From contig NZ_CP112880.1 of the NCBI RefSeq assembly GCF_028747205.1, forward strand, positions 3,162,001 to 3,226,000: DNA of 64,000 nt. Direction: 5' to 3'. Shown in pieces: positions 56,479 to 64,000 of the stretch. Numbering within the stretch: position 1 is the first letter of the stretch; the number at the start of each line of letters is the position of its first letter. The notes below the pieces were generated by a model. That model did not search any database and was not told the origin of the DNA. It saw only the letters and a list, made by a program, of their open reading frames with translations. The DNA comes from Streptomyces sp. CA-278952 (GTDB lineage Bacteria; Actinomycetota; Actinomycetes; Streptomycetales; Streptomycetaceae). Made by a program: the position numbers and the translations under genes.

Positions 56479-59436
56479 ATGGACCGTGACAGCGGGCCAC
56501 GCGTGCGCGTACCGGAGCAGCGAGCTCCGGAGAAACCGGCTACGACGGACGCCCTCAGATTCACCGTGCTCGGCCCCGTACGGGCCTGGCGGGGCTCGGA
56601 GCTGCTCTCCTCCGGCTCGCCCCAGCAGCGCGCCCTGCTGGCCGCGCTGCTGCTCCGCGAGGGCCGGACGGCCACCGCGGGCGAGCTGATCGACGCGTTC
56701 TGGGGCGAGGAGCCGCCCTCGCAGGCGCTGGCCACGATCCGGACGTACGCCTCGCGGCTGCGCAAGATCCTGGGCCAGGACACCCTGGTGAGCGAGTCCG
56801 GCGGCTATGCGATCCGGACCGAACGGACCGCGCTCGACCTGACGCTGGCACAGGACCTGGCGGCCGAGGCGGAGAAGGCCCGCGCGGCCGGCGACCGCTT
56901 CCAGGCCCGCACCCTGATCAACAAGGTGCTGGGCCTGTGGGACGGCGAGGCGCTGGCCTCGGTGCCGGGCCCGTACGCGGACAACCAGCGGACCCGGCTG
57001 GAGGAGTGGCGGCTCCAGCTCACGGAGGCGCGGCTCGACCTGGACCTGGAGGTCGGCTGCCACGCGGAGGCCGTCTCCGAGCTGACCGCGCTCACCGCCG
57101 CGCACCCGCTGCGCGAGAGGCTGCGCGAGCTGCTGATGGTGGCGCTGTACCGCAGCGGCCGGCAGGCCGAGGCCCTCGCGGTGTACGCGGACACCCGCCG
57201 GCTCCTCGCGGAGGAGCTGGGCGTCGACCCGCGCCCCGAACTGGCCCAGCTCCAGCAGCGCATCCTGCGCGCCGACGAGGAGCTGGCGCGCCCGGCGGAC
57301 GAGCCGGCCCCCGCGCCCGCGCCGCTGAAGCCCGCGCAGCTCCCGGCCACGGTGCCGGACTTCACCGGCCGGTCCGCGTTCGTGACCGAGCTGGGCAGCC
57401 GTCTCGCGACCGCCGAGAGCTCGGTGATGGCCGTCTCCGCGGTCGCCGGGATCGGCGGCGTCGGCAAGACGACGCTGGCGGTGCACGTCGCCCACCAGGC
57501 CCGTCGGCACTTCCCGGACGGGCAGCTCTACGTCGACCTCCAGGGCGCGGGAGCCCGGGCGGCGGAGCCGGAGACGGTCCTCGGCTCGTTCCTGCGGGCG
57601 CTCGGCACGGCTGACTCGGCGATCCCCGACACCCTGGACGAGCGGGCCGCGCTGTACCGCTCGACGCTGGACGGCCGCCGCATCCTGATCCTCCTCGACA
57701 ACGCCCACGACGCCGCCCAGATCCGCCCGCTGCTGCCCGGTACGCCGGGGTGCGCGGCGCTGGTGACGAGCCGGGTGCGGATGGTGGACCTGGCCGGGGC
57801 GCATCTGGTGGACCTGGACGTGATGTCGCCCGAGGAGGCGCTCCAGCTCTTCACCCGGATCGTCGGGGTGGAGCGGGTCGGTGCGGAACGCGAGGCGGCG
57901 CTGGACGTGGTGGCCGCGTGCGGCTTCCTGCCCCTGGCCATCCGCATCGCCGCCTCGCGTCTGGCGGCGCGCCGCACCTGGACGGTCTCGGTCCTCGCCG
58001 CCAAGCTCGCGGACGAGCGCCGCCGCCTGGACGAGCTCCAGGCGGGCGACCTCGCGGTGAAGGCCACCTTCGAACTCGGCTACGGCCAGCTGGAACCGGC
58101 CCAGGCCCGCGCCTTCCGCCTCCTGGGCCTCGCGGACGGCCCGGACATCTCCCTGGCCGCGGCGGCGGCCCTGCTGGACCTGGACCCGCATGCGGCGGAG
58201 GACCTCCTGGAGGCCCTGGTCGACACGAGCCTGGTGGAGTCGGCCGCCCCGGGCCGCTACCGGTACCACGACCTGGTGCGCCTCTACGCGCGTGCGTGCG
58301 CCGAGCGGGACGAACAGTCGCCGGTGGAACGGGAGCTGGCGTTGTCGCGGCTGCTGGACTTCTACCTGGCGACGGCTGCGGGGGTGTACGCACTGGAGCG
58401 GCCGGGGGACCGGCTGGCCGATCACCGGGAGCCCACACAGTACAGCGGGCTGACGTTCGCCGACCGGCACACGGCGCAGGACTGGCTCTACACGGAGGCC
58501 AACTCCCTGCTCGCGTGCGTACGTCAGGCGTCGGGGCCCGGAGGGGTACGCCGAGCGGTCGACCTGCTCTGGGCCACCAAGGACCTCGCGGAGTCGGGCG
58601 CGAACTCCAAGCAGTACGAGGCTGCGGCGATCACCATGCGCGATCTGGCCCGGTCCAGCGACGACGCGCGGGCCGAGGGGCGGGCGCTGATCACTCTCAC
58701 CAACGCCCGCCTCGTCGCCGGACGGTTCGACCAGGCGGAGCGGGACGCGCAGCGTGCCATGCGGCTCGCCCACGCGGTGGGCGATCCCCTGCCGAGCTGC
58801 TGGGCGCCCAACGACCTCGGGATCATCGCGCTGTACCAGAACCGCCACGCGGAGGGCGAGGCCTACCTCGAACAGGCCATCGCCAACTTCCGGGCCGACG
58901 GCAACCGTCCGGGCGAGGCGAGCGCCCTGTGCAACCTTTCCCGCATCCACCTCGCGATGGGCCATACGACGAGCGCGGTGGCCCTGGCCCAGCAGGGCAT
59001 CGACATATACGACGAACTGGGTCACGCACTGCGCGGCGCGAACGGCCGGTACGCCCTGGGTCTCGCCCTCACGCAGAGCGGACGGCTCACGGACGCGACG
59101 GAGCAGCTCCACGAGGCGCTGGCCGTGTTCCGGGACAGCCGGCAGCGCCTCTGGGAGGGTATGGCGACCTTCCGTCTGGCAGAGGTGGATCTGGCCGCCG
59201 GGCTTCCGGCCCAGGCTGCCACGAAGGCCGAGCAGGCGCTCGCGGTGCTGCGCGGTATCGGCGGGGAGTGGCGGCGCGGCAACGTCCTCACCGTCCTGGG
59301 CCAGGCGCTGAACGACATCGGCCAGCCGGGACGGGCCGCGGTGTGCTGGCGCGAAGCGCTGGACATATACGAGGCTCTCGGTTCGGCGGAGGTCGAAGCC
59401 GTACGGAAGTTGCTGGCCTCGACGCTGCCCGCGTGA
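56479..59436 (+). CDS. afsR: AfsR, SARP-type pleiotropic regulator
   Basis: 985 aa, close to the 993 aa of S. coelicolor AfsR. Order: OmpR-type winged helix about 20-115 (LLAALLLREGRTATAGELIDAFWGEE), BTAD about 120-270 (HAEAVSELTALTAAHPLRERL...YRSGRQAEALAVYADTRRLL), NB-ARC ATPase with P-loop GIGGVGKTTL at about 324-333, then TPR repeats (about 700-985). It activates afsS and thereby antibiotic production and morphology after phosphorylation by AfsK-type kinases. ATG at 56479 has AGGGGG 5 nt upstream. The C-terminus differs most from other AfsR proteins. Confidence 0.93.
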   Translation: MDRDSGPRVRVPEQRAPEKPATTDALRFTVLGPVRAWRGSELLSSGSPQQRALLAALLLREGRTATAGELIDAFWGEEPPSQALATIRTYASRLRKILGQDTLVSESGGYAIRTERTALDLTLAQDLAAEAEKARAAGDRFQARTLINKVLGLWDGEALASVPGPYADNQRTRLEEWRLQLTEARLDLDLEVGCHAEAVSELTALTAAHPLRERLRELLMVALYRSGRQAEALAVYADTRRLLAEELGVDPRPELAQLQQRILRADEELARPADEPAPAPAPLKPAQLPATVPDFTGRSAFVTELGSRLATAESSVMAVSAVAGIGGVGKTTLAVHVAHQARRHFPDGQLYVDLQGAGARAAEPETVLGSFLRALGTADSAIPDTLDERAALYRSTLDGRRILILLDNAHDAAQIRPLLPGTPGCAALVTSRVRMVDLAGAHLVDLDVMSPEEALQLFTRIVGVERVGAEREAALDVVAACGFLPLAIRIAASRLAARRTWTVSVLAAKLADERRRLDELQAGDLAVKATFELGYGQLEPAQARAFRLLGLADGPDISLAAAAALLDLDPHAAEDLLEALVDTSLVESAAPGRYRYHDLVRLYARACAERDEQSPVERELALSRLLDFYLATAAGVYALERPGDRLADHREPTQYSGLTFADRHTAQDWLYTEANSLLACVRQASGPGGVRRAVDLLWATKDLAESGANSKQYEAAAITMRDLARSSDDARAEGRALITLTNARLVAGRFDQAERDAQRAMRLAHAVGDPLPSCWAPNDLGIIALYQNRHAEGEAYLEQAIANFRADGNRPGEASALCNLSRIHLAMGHTTSAVALAQQGIDIYDELGHALRGANGRYALGLALTQSGRLTDATEQLHEALAVFRDSRQRLWEGMATFRLAEVDLAAGLPAQAATKAEQALAVLRGIGGEWRRGNVLTVLGQALNDIGQPGRAAVCWREALDIYEALGSAEVEAVRKLLASTLPA

Positions 59437-59447
59437 GCCGACGAGGC

Positions 59448-59469
59448 GTTCATCATTCGTTTATCGCGC
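59448..59469 (+). promoter_or_regulatory. AfsR/PhoP-type direct repeat upstream of afsS
   Basis: Two adjacent 11-bp units, GTTCATCATTC and GTTTATCGCGC. This is the spacing of SARP and PHO boxes and resembles the AfsR-binding sites reported at the S. coelicolor afsS promoter. It lies 171 bp before the afsS start, right after afsR. No clean -10 was identified. Confidence 0.6.
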
Positions 59470-59639
59470 CCCGACATGGTGGTTCCAGTCGTTCCGTCGC
59501 GTCGGGGGGCAGACGGGCCGGCCTCGGCCGCAGAGGTAGGTTGAACGGCCGAACGACACCTGCCCGGCAACCCGACGGGGGAGTTGCCGGGCGGGCTCGT
59601 CGAGTCCGAGCACAGCCATTCAGGGAGCTGGAGAACACC

Positions 59640-59816
59640 ATGAGCGATGCGCAGAAGAAGCCGGTCGTGAAGCCGCTCGACAACCACGCCACCGGCGGGG
59701 AAGCCACGACGCAGGACAACCACGCGACGGGTGGCGTGCTGAAGCCGCTGGACAACCACGCCACCGGCGGCACGGCCAAGCCGCTCGACAACCACGCGAC
59801 GGGCGAGCCCGCCTAG
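59640..59816 (+). CDS. afsS: AfsS-like small repeat protein
   Basis: 58 aa with four copies of DNHATG (the first three DNHATGG), three of them preceded by KPLD. AfsS of S. coelicolor is a 63-aa protein with repeated DNH-containing motifs located directly after afsR; the order, size and repeat type agree. It has no Cys or membrane segment. GGAG lies 6-7 nt before ATG 59640. Molecular role is still unclear. A long frame running through afsR to the same stop is a shadow. Confidence 0.8.
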   Translation: MSDAQKKPVVKPLDNHATGGEATTQDNHATGGVLKPLDNHATGGTAKPLDNHATGEPA

Positions 59817-59843
59817 ACCTTCCCGACGGGGATACGGGGGAAG

Positions 59844-59880
59844 CGGCTGCGGTGGCACCGAGGGGGAGCCACCGCGGCCG
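59844..59880. terminator. Hairpin after afsS
   Basis: GCGGTGGC / GCCACCGC (8 bp) extended by CGGC/GCCG. A second perfect 9-bp hairpin GGGCCCGAG / CTCGGGCCC lies at 59901-59930. Together they separate afsS from the toxin gene on the other strand. Confidence 0.55.
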
Positions 59881-59953
59881 CGGTACGGGGGAATGGCGAG
59901 GGGCCCGAGTCGGGGGAAGCGCTCGGGCCCTTCCCGCATGTCCGGGGGCGTGC

Positions 59954-60349
59954 CTACAGGCCCCGCAGCTGGACCCTCGGCCGGCACAGCTTCCGCAGGT
60001 CGTCCACGTCGGACGCGAAGAGCGCCGTCCGGCCCGGCTGCCGGTTCGCGATCGCGGCGAGGGCGGCGTCGATGGCGTACTTGTGGCCGTGCAGTCCGGC
60101 CTCGCGCAGGAGGCGGATCGCCTCGTCGGCGAGGTCCTTGGTGACGGGTTCGACGACCACCCGTGCCATCGCCCAGTTCCACGCCGGCATGCGGATCTTG
60201 CCGTGATACGCCTCGATGAGCGTCATGGAACTGGTCACCACCCGGATGCCCGACTGGTGGGCTTTGGTCAGGATGCCCGTGAACGTGCGATCCCGCAGCG
60301 CGATCCTGGACAGCGCCTCACTGTCCAGGACGAAGCACATGTCTTTCAT
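59954..60349 (-). CDS. PIN-domain toxin, VapC-like
   Basis: 131 aa. The acidic PIN residues are visible: FVLDSEALSRI near the N-terminus, TLIEAYHGK, KYAIDAALAAIA and FASDVDDL. Presumed ribonuclease. ATG at 60349 shares one base with the upstream antitoxin stop (TGATG), so it is coupled. Confidence 0.85.
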   Translation of the reverse strand: MKDMCFVLDSEALSRIALRDRTFTGILTKAHQSGIRVVTSSMTLIEAYHGKIRMPAWNWAMARVVVEPVTKDLADEAIRLLREAGLHGHKYAIDAALAAIANRQPGRTALFASDVDDLRKLCRPRVQLRGL

Positions 60350-60627
60350 CAGGCGGCAGCCGCCTGATCGCCACGGCCGTCGGCTTCCCGCTCCTCGAAC
60401 CACCGCTCGATGTCGCGCAGCTCCGCGGCGGCCGCGGCCTGCTCCTCCTCGGTGAGCGGGCCGTCCTTCTCCTGCATCCAGGCGACCAGCTCCCCCAGCC
60501 GGTCATGCTCCCGCTGCCGCTCTATGGCCCGCGTGACATACGCGCTGAACGCGCCGGGGCCCACCTCGCTGCGGATCTCCTCCGCCAGCTCCTCCGGCAG
60601 GGTGACCGTGTATTTCTTGGTTGCCAT
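60349..60627 (-). CDS. Antitoxin, ribbon-helix-helix type
   Basis: 92 aa. The N-terminal TKKYTVTLPEELAEEIRSEVG is a CopG/RHH-like DNA-binding fold; the C-terminal acidic helix probably binds the PIN toxin. ATG at 60627 is chosen: TATGGT lies 7 nt upstream and no spaced Shine-Dalgarno exists, so a leaderless transcript is likely. Another in-frame ATG is at 60639. Confidence 0.82.
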   Translation of the reverse strand: MATKKYTVTLPEELAEEIRSEVGPGAFSAYVTRAIERQREHDRLGELVAWMQEKDGPLTEEEQAAAAAELRDIERWFEEREADGRGDQAAAA

Positions 60628-60714
60628 ACCCTCGACCATACCGCCACGAGGGTCGCGACGCCCTCCTCGTTCATCCCATGCAGCGCATCCGAACGAACGT
60701 CCCCGACCCGGGGT

Positions 60715-62268
60715 CTACCGCCCCCGCAGCTCCCCCTTCACCACCTTGCCGCTCGCGTTGCGCGGCAGCTCCGGGACGAATTCCACCGCCCTCGGCACCT
60801 TGAAGTTGGCCATCTCGCGGCGGGACCAGGCGATCAGGTCGTCCGCGGTGAGCGTCGCGCCCCGGCGGCGGACCGCGTAGGCCTTGCCGACCTCGCCGAG
60901 CCTCGGGTCCGGGACGCCGATGACCGCGACGTCGGCCACGTCCGGGTGGAGGCCGAGGAGCTGCTCTATCTCGGCCGGGTAGGCGTTGAAGCCGCCCACG
61001 ATGAACATGTCCTTGATCCGGTCCGTGATCCGCAGGTTCCCCGCCGCGTCCAGGACGCCCACGTCGCCGGTGCGGAGCCAGCCGTCCTCGGTCATCGTGG
61101 CGGCCGTCGTGTCCGGGTCCTCGAAGTAGCCGCCCATCACGTGGAAGCCGCGGACCTGGACCTCGCCCGGAGCGCCCGGTTCCGCCAGGACGCGGAGCTC
61201 GGTGCCGGGGATCGCGCGGCCCGACGTGGTGGCCACGATCTCCGGCGCGTCGCCCCGGCGGCACATGGTGACGATGCCGCTCGCCTCGGAGAGGCCGTAC
61301 GCCGTGAGGACCGTCGCGATGTGGAGTTCCTCGCGCAGGCGCTCCACCAGTTGGAGGGGGACCACCGCCGCGCCGGTGACGACCAGGCGGAGGGCCGAGA
61401 GGTCGTGGGCGTCGCGTGCCGGGTGGTCCAGGAGCGACTGGTGGAGGGTCGGCGGGCCGGGCAGGACCGAGATCCGCTCCGCCGCGATGTTCGCCAGCAC
61501 CGTGTCCACGTTGAACACCGGCTGCGGCACCATCGTGGCCCCCCGCATCAGACAGGCGATGATCCCCGCCTTGTAGCCGAAGGTGTGGAAGAAGGGGTTG
61601 ACGATGAGGTAGCGGTCGCCTTCGCGCAGGCCCGCCAGGTCGCTCCAGATCGCGTACGCCCGCAGCGTCTGCGCATGGGTGATCACCGCGCCCTTCGGGC
61701 GGCCCGTGGTGCCGGAGGTGTAGACGATGTCGGAGGGGTCCGAGGGGGCGATGCCGGCAGCCCGTTCCCGTACGGCGGAGGGCGGGACGCTCTCCCCCGC
61801 CGCCAGGAAGTCCGGCCAGCTCGTGTAGTCCTCGGGGGCCGTGTCCGCGAGGACCACGACCCGCTCCAGGTCCGGCAGCGCCATGTCCGCCCGCCGCAGC
61901 GACGCCACGTACGAGGTGCCCAGGAACGTGCCGGTGACGAACAGCAGCCTCGCCCGGCTGCGGCGCAGGATGTACGCCGCCTCCGCGCCCTTGAAGCGGG
62001 TGTTCAGCGGGACCAGCACCGCGCCGGCCGTCACCGCCCCGAGCGCGGAGACGATCCAGTCCAGGGTGTTCGGGGCCCAGATCGCGACCCGGTCCCCCCG
62101 CTCCACACCGGAGGCGAGGCACGCGGCCGCGGCCCGCTCCACCCGCTCGCCGAGCTCGGCGTACGAGAGCCGGTTACGGCCGTCGGCCACCGCCTCGGCG
62201 GAGCCGTACCGCCGCGCCGCCGACCGCACCAGCTCCGGGATGCTGCCCCATTCCTCGTCGCCCCGCAT
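60715..62268 (-). CDS. FadD3-like acyl-CoA synthetase
   Basis: 517-aa class I adenylate-forming ligase. Signature YTSGTTGRPKGAV, GLSEASG, and the late motifs GWLRTGD and DRIKDMFIVGGFNAYPAEIE, with the catalytic Lys in GKVVKG. Closest in pattern to FadD3/HIP-CoA ligases of steroid breakdown; the substrate is inferred. GGAGG lies 7 nt before ATG 62268. Divergent from the thiolase gene, with the shared operator between them. Confidence 0.9.
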   Translation of the reverse strand: MRGDEEWGSIPELVRSAARRYGSAEAVADGRNRLSYAELGERVERAAAACLASGVERGDRVAIWAPNTLDWIVSALGAVTAGAVLVPLNTRFKGAEAAYILRRSRARLLFVTGTFLGTSYVASLRRADMALPDLERVVVLADTAPEDYTSWPDFLAAGESVPPSAVRERAAGIAPSDPSDIVYTSGTTGRPKGAVITHAQTLRAYAIWSDLAGLREGDRYLIVNPFFHTFGYKAGIIACLMRGATMVPQPVFNVDTVLANIAAERISVLPGPPTLHQSLLDHPARDAHDLSALRLVVTGAAVVPLQLVERLREELHIATVLTAYGLSEASGIVTMCRRGDAPEIVATTSGRAIPGTELRVLAEPGAPGEVQVRGFHVMGGYFEDPDTTAATMTEDGWLRTGDVGVLDAAGNLRITDRIKDMFIVGGFNAYPAEIEQLLGLHPDVADVAVIGVPDPRLGEVGKAYAVRRRGATLTADDLIAWSRREMANFKVPRAVEFVPELPRNASGKVVKGELRGR

Positions 62269-62291
62269 CACGCGCCCTCCTGCCGCCGCAC

Positions 62292-62311
62292 TAGCTGACT
62301 ATCCGTCAGAT
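62292..62311. promoter_or_regulatory. Operator copy 2: TAGCTGAC-TATC-CGTCAGAT
   Basis: In the 96-bp divergent gap between the CoA ligase and the thiolase, 24 and 54 bp from their starts. Same arms as copy 1 at 56196-56215; only the four central bases differ. Confidence 0.72.
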
Positions 62312-62364
62312 TAGCGGTAGCCTCTGCCGCTGTCAGCAGGGGCGACGGTGCGGGAGGTCAGCGG

Positions 62365-63513
62365 ATGGCAACGCTCAAGGACGCGACGGCGATAGCCGGG
62401 ATCGGGCAGACGGCGTTCGCGAAACGGCTCCCCGAGCCGGAGAAGACCCTCGCCTGCCGGGCGATCCTGGCGGCCCTCGACGACGCGGGCATCGCCCCCG
62501 CCGAGGTCGACGGCTTCGCCTCGTACACGATGGAGGAGACCGACGAGGTGGAGGTCGCCAAGGCGATCGGCGCCGGCGACGTCACCTTCTTCTCCAAGGT
62601 CGGCTACGGCGGCGGCGGTTCCTGCGCCACGCTCGCCCACCTCGCCGCCGCCGTCGCCACCGGACAGGCGAGCGTCGGCGTGGCCTGGCGGTCACGCAAG
62701 CGCGGCTCCGGGCCCCGGCCGTGGAAGAACACGGCCGTCCAGCTCCCCACGCCCGCCCAGTGGACCCGTCCCTACGGGCTGCTGAGGCCCGCCGACGAGA
62801 TCGGCATGCTGGCCCGGCGCTACATGCACGAGTACGGGGCCACCCGCGACCACCTCTTCAACGTGGCGCTCGCCTGCCGCAACCGGGCCAACCAGAACCC
62901 GGCCGCGATCATGTACGACCGCCCGCTGACCCGCGAGATGTACATGACCTCCCGCTGGATCAGTGAACCCCTCTGCCTCTTCGACAACTGCCTGGAGACC
63001 GACGGGGCGTTGGCCTGCGTGATCGTCTCCGCCGAACGCGCCCGCGACTGCCGGCAGAAGCCCGTCTACCTCCACTCCGTCGCCCAGGGGCTGCCCGCCC
63101 AGCACCACGGGATGGTCAACTACTGGAACGACGACCCGCTGACCGGGCCCGCCTGGACCGCCGCCCGACAGCTCTGGAAACAGGCGGACTTCGGGCCCGA
63201 CGACGTCGATGTGGCCCAGATCTACGACGCGTTCACCCCGCTCGTCCCGCTCTCCCTGGAGGGCTACGGCTTCTGCGGGCGCGGCGAGGGCGGCGCGTTC
63301 ACCGAGGGTGGGGCCCTGGAGAGCGGCGGACGGCTGCCCATCAACACCGGGGGCGGCGGCCTCAGCGAGGCGTACGTCCACGGCTTCAACCTCATCACCG
63401 AGGGCGTGAAACAACTGCGCGGCACCTCCACCGCCCAGATTCCCGACGCCGCCACCTGCCTGGTCACCGCCGGTGAGGGCGTTCCGACATCGGCCGTACT
63501 GCTGAGGAGTTGA
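62365..63513 (+). CDS. Thiolase/lipid-transfer (SCP-x, Ltp-type) protein
   Basis: 382 aa thiolase fold without the classic first nucleophile Cys context (it has GGGGSCATLAHLA). Segments AQIYDAFTP and NTGGGGLSEAYVHGFN are typical of Ltp-type aldol-lyases/thiolases that act with a DUF35 protein in side-chain breakdown of sterols. The DUF35 partner is the next gene, 4 bp on. Confidence 0.88.
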   Translation: MATLKDATAIAGIGQTAFAKRLPEPEKTLACRAILAALDDAGIAPAEVDGFASYTMEETDEVEVAKAIGAGDVTFFSKVGYGGGGSCATLAHLAAAVATGQASVGVAWRSRKRGSGPRPWKNTAVQLPTPAQWTRPYGLLRPADEIGMLARRYMHEYGATRDHLFNVALACRNRANQNPAAIMYDRPLTREMYMTSRWISEPLCLFDNCLETDGALACVIVSAERARDCRQKPVYLHSVAQGLPAQHHGMVNYWNDDPLTGPAWTAARQLWKQADFGPDDVDVAQIYDAFTPLVPLSLEGYGFCGRGEGGAFTEGGALESGGRLPINTGGGGLSEAYVHGFNLITEGVKQLRGTSTAQIPDAATCLVTAGEGVPTSAVLLRS

Positions 63514-63517
63514 GGAC

Positions 63518-63973
63518 ATGGCCGTGAACGATTCCCTCCTGCTGCCCGTCGCCGACGAGGACGGCGCACCCTTCTGGGAGTACGCCGCGCGCGGCGAACT
63601 GCGCGTCCAGGCCTGCGCCTCCCCCGCCTGCGGCGAACCGCGCTTCCCGCCCCGGCCCTGCTGCCCGCACTGCGGGTCGTTCGAGAGCGAGTGGCGGGAG
63701 ATGAGCGGGCGCGGCCGACTCTGGTCGTACGTGATCCCTCATCCGCCGCTGCTCCCCGCCTACGCCGAACAGGCCCCGTACAACGCGGTGTTGGTCGAGC
63801 TGGCGGAAACCCCGCACATCCGGCTGGCCGGGAACGTCGTCGCCGCCCCGGACGCTCCGCTGAACTCGGTCGACCCGGCGCGGCTGCGGATCGGGGCTCC
63901 GGTGCGGGCAGCGTTCTGCCCGGCGGGGCCCGGCGGTGGCGTCACGCTCGTCCGCTGGCTCCTGGAGGGGTGA
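63518..63973 (+). CDS. OB-fold/zinc-ribbon (DUF35) thiolase partner
   Basis: 151 aa. N-terminal zinc ribbon with CASPACG and CCPHCG, then an OB-fold acyl-CoA-binding domain (GRGRLWSYVIPHPPL...APYNAVLVEL). Usually forms a complex with Ltp-type thiolases. Starts 4 bp after the thiolase stop. Confidence 0.9.
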   Translation: MAVNDSLLLPVADEDGAPFWEYAARGELRVQACASPACGEPRFPPRPCCPHCGSFESEWREMSGRGRLWSYVIPHPPLLPAYAEQAPYNAVLVELAETPHIRLAGNVVAAPDAPLNSVDPARLRIGAPVRAAFCPAGPGGGVTLVRWLLEG

Positions 63974-63977
63974 GCGG

Positions 63978-64000
63978 ATGGCCCTGCGCATCGAGCGGGA
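63978..64000 (+). CDS. Start of a gene cut by the window end
   Basis: ATG at 63978, 4 bp after the DUF35 stop with GAGGGG upstream; only MALRIER is visible. By context probably an enoyl-CoA hydratase or dehydratase, but the sequence is too short to tell. Confidence 0.5.

Overview
The window is chromosomal DNA of a Streptomyces species or close relative. It has very high GC, GTG and TTG starts, start/stop-overlapped operons, AfsR/AfsS-type regulation, XRE plus HATPase regulators and futalosine-pathway menaquinone genes. No rRNA, tRNA or CRISPR array was seen.

Layout: (i) 0-2.7 kb, + strand: fumarylacetoacetase, a GPP34-family protein and a Uma2-type nuclease. (ii) 2.8-21.2 kb, - strand: recQ, then the complete 14-gene nuoA-N operon for respiratory complex I. 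The operon is read from about 21.3 kb down to 5.0 kb, ends in a 12-bp-stem terminator and has a Rex-like operator just upstream of nuoA. (iii) 22-31.8 kb: secreted NlpC/P60 hydrolase, MFS exporter, a 58-aa peptide, a metallophosphoesterase divergent from a CGNR regulator with a near-perfect inverted repeat between them, a geranylgeranyl-reductase/MenJ-like flavoenzyme, GNAT, menG/ubiE, and an operon of SigE-family ECF sigma, single-pass membrane protein and DUF3152 metzincin-like protein. (iv) 31.9-40.7 kb, accessory: SdpI-like protein, lipoprotein, a broken small ORF, an ISAs1-type transposase fragment, an overlapped three-gene operon (phosphotransferase, LDH/MDH-like dehydrogenase, HprK-like kinase), an RsbW-like ATPase, an unknown protein, an XRE/TPR regulator with a perfect palindrome in its leader, and cutA. 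(v) 40.9-46.6 kb: a short amidohydrolase-like protein, mqnC, a membrane Ser/Thr kinase, mqnA and a cold-shock gene with a terminator-like hairpin in its leader. (vi) 46.7-54.5 kb: an Opp-type peptide ABC transporter with a C45 (AAT-like) hydrolase, divergent from an RpiR regulator. (vii) 54.5-64 kb: a deleted MerR/GyrI pseudogene, amidohydrolase, afsR-afsS, a VapBC-like toxin-antitoxin pair, and a FadD3-like CoA ligase divergent from a thiolase/OB-fold operon that runs off the end.

How it works together: MqnA and MqnC make menaquinone precursors by the futalosine route, MenG methylates demethylmenaquinone, and the GGR enzyme probably saturates the isoprenoid tail. Complex I (nuo) reduces that quinone, and the Rex site would tie the operon to NADH/NAD+. 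The amidohydrolase at 55-56 kb and the CoA-ligase/thiolase genes at 60.7-64 kb carry the same 16-of-20-bp operator (TAGCTGAC-N4-CGTCAGAT), so they probably form one regulon although afsRS and a toxin-antitoxin pair lie between them. The least understood part is the phosphotransferase-dehydrogenase-HprK operon with its own XRE and HATPase genes and a decayed peptide ORF; this is the best candidate for an undescribed system.
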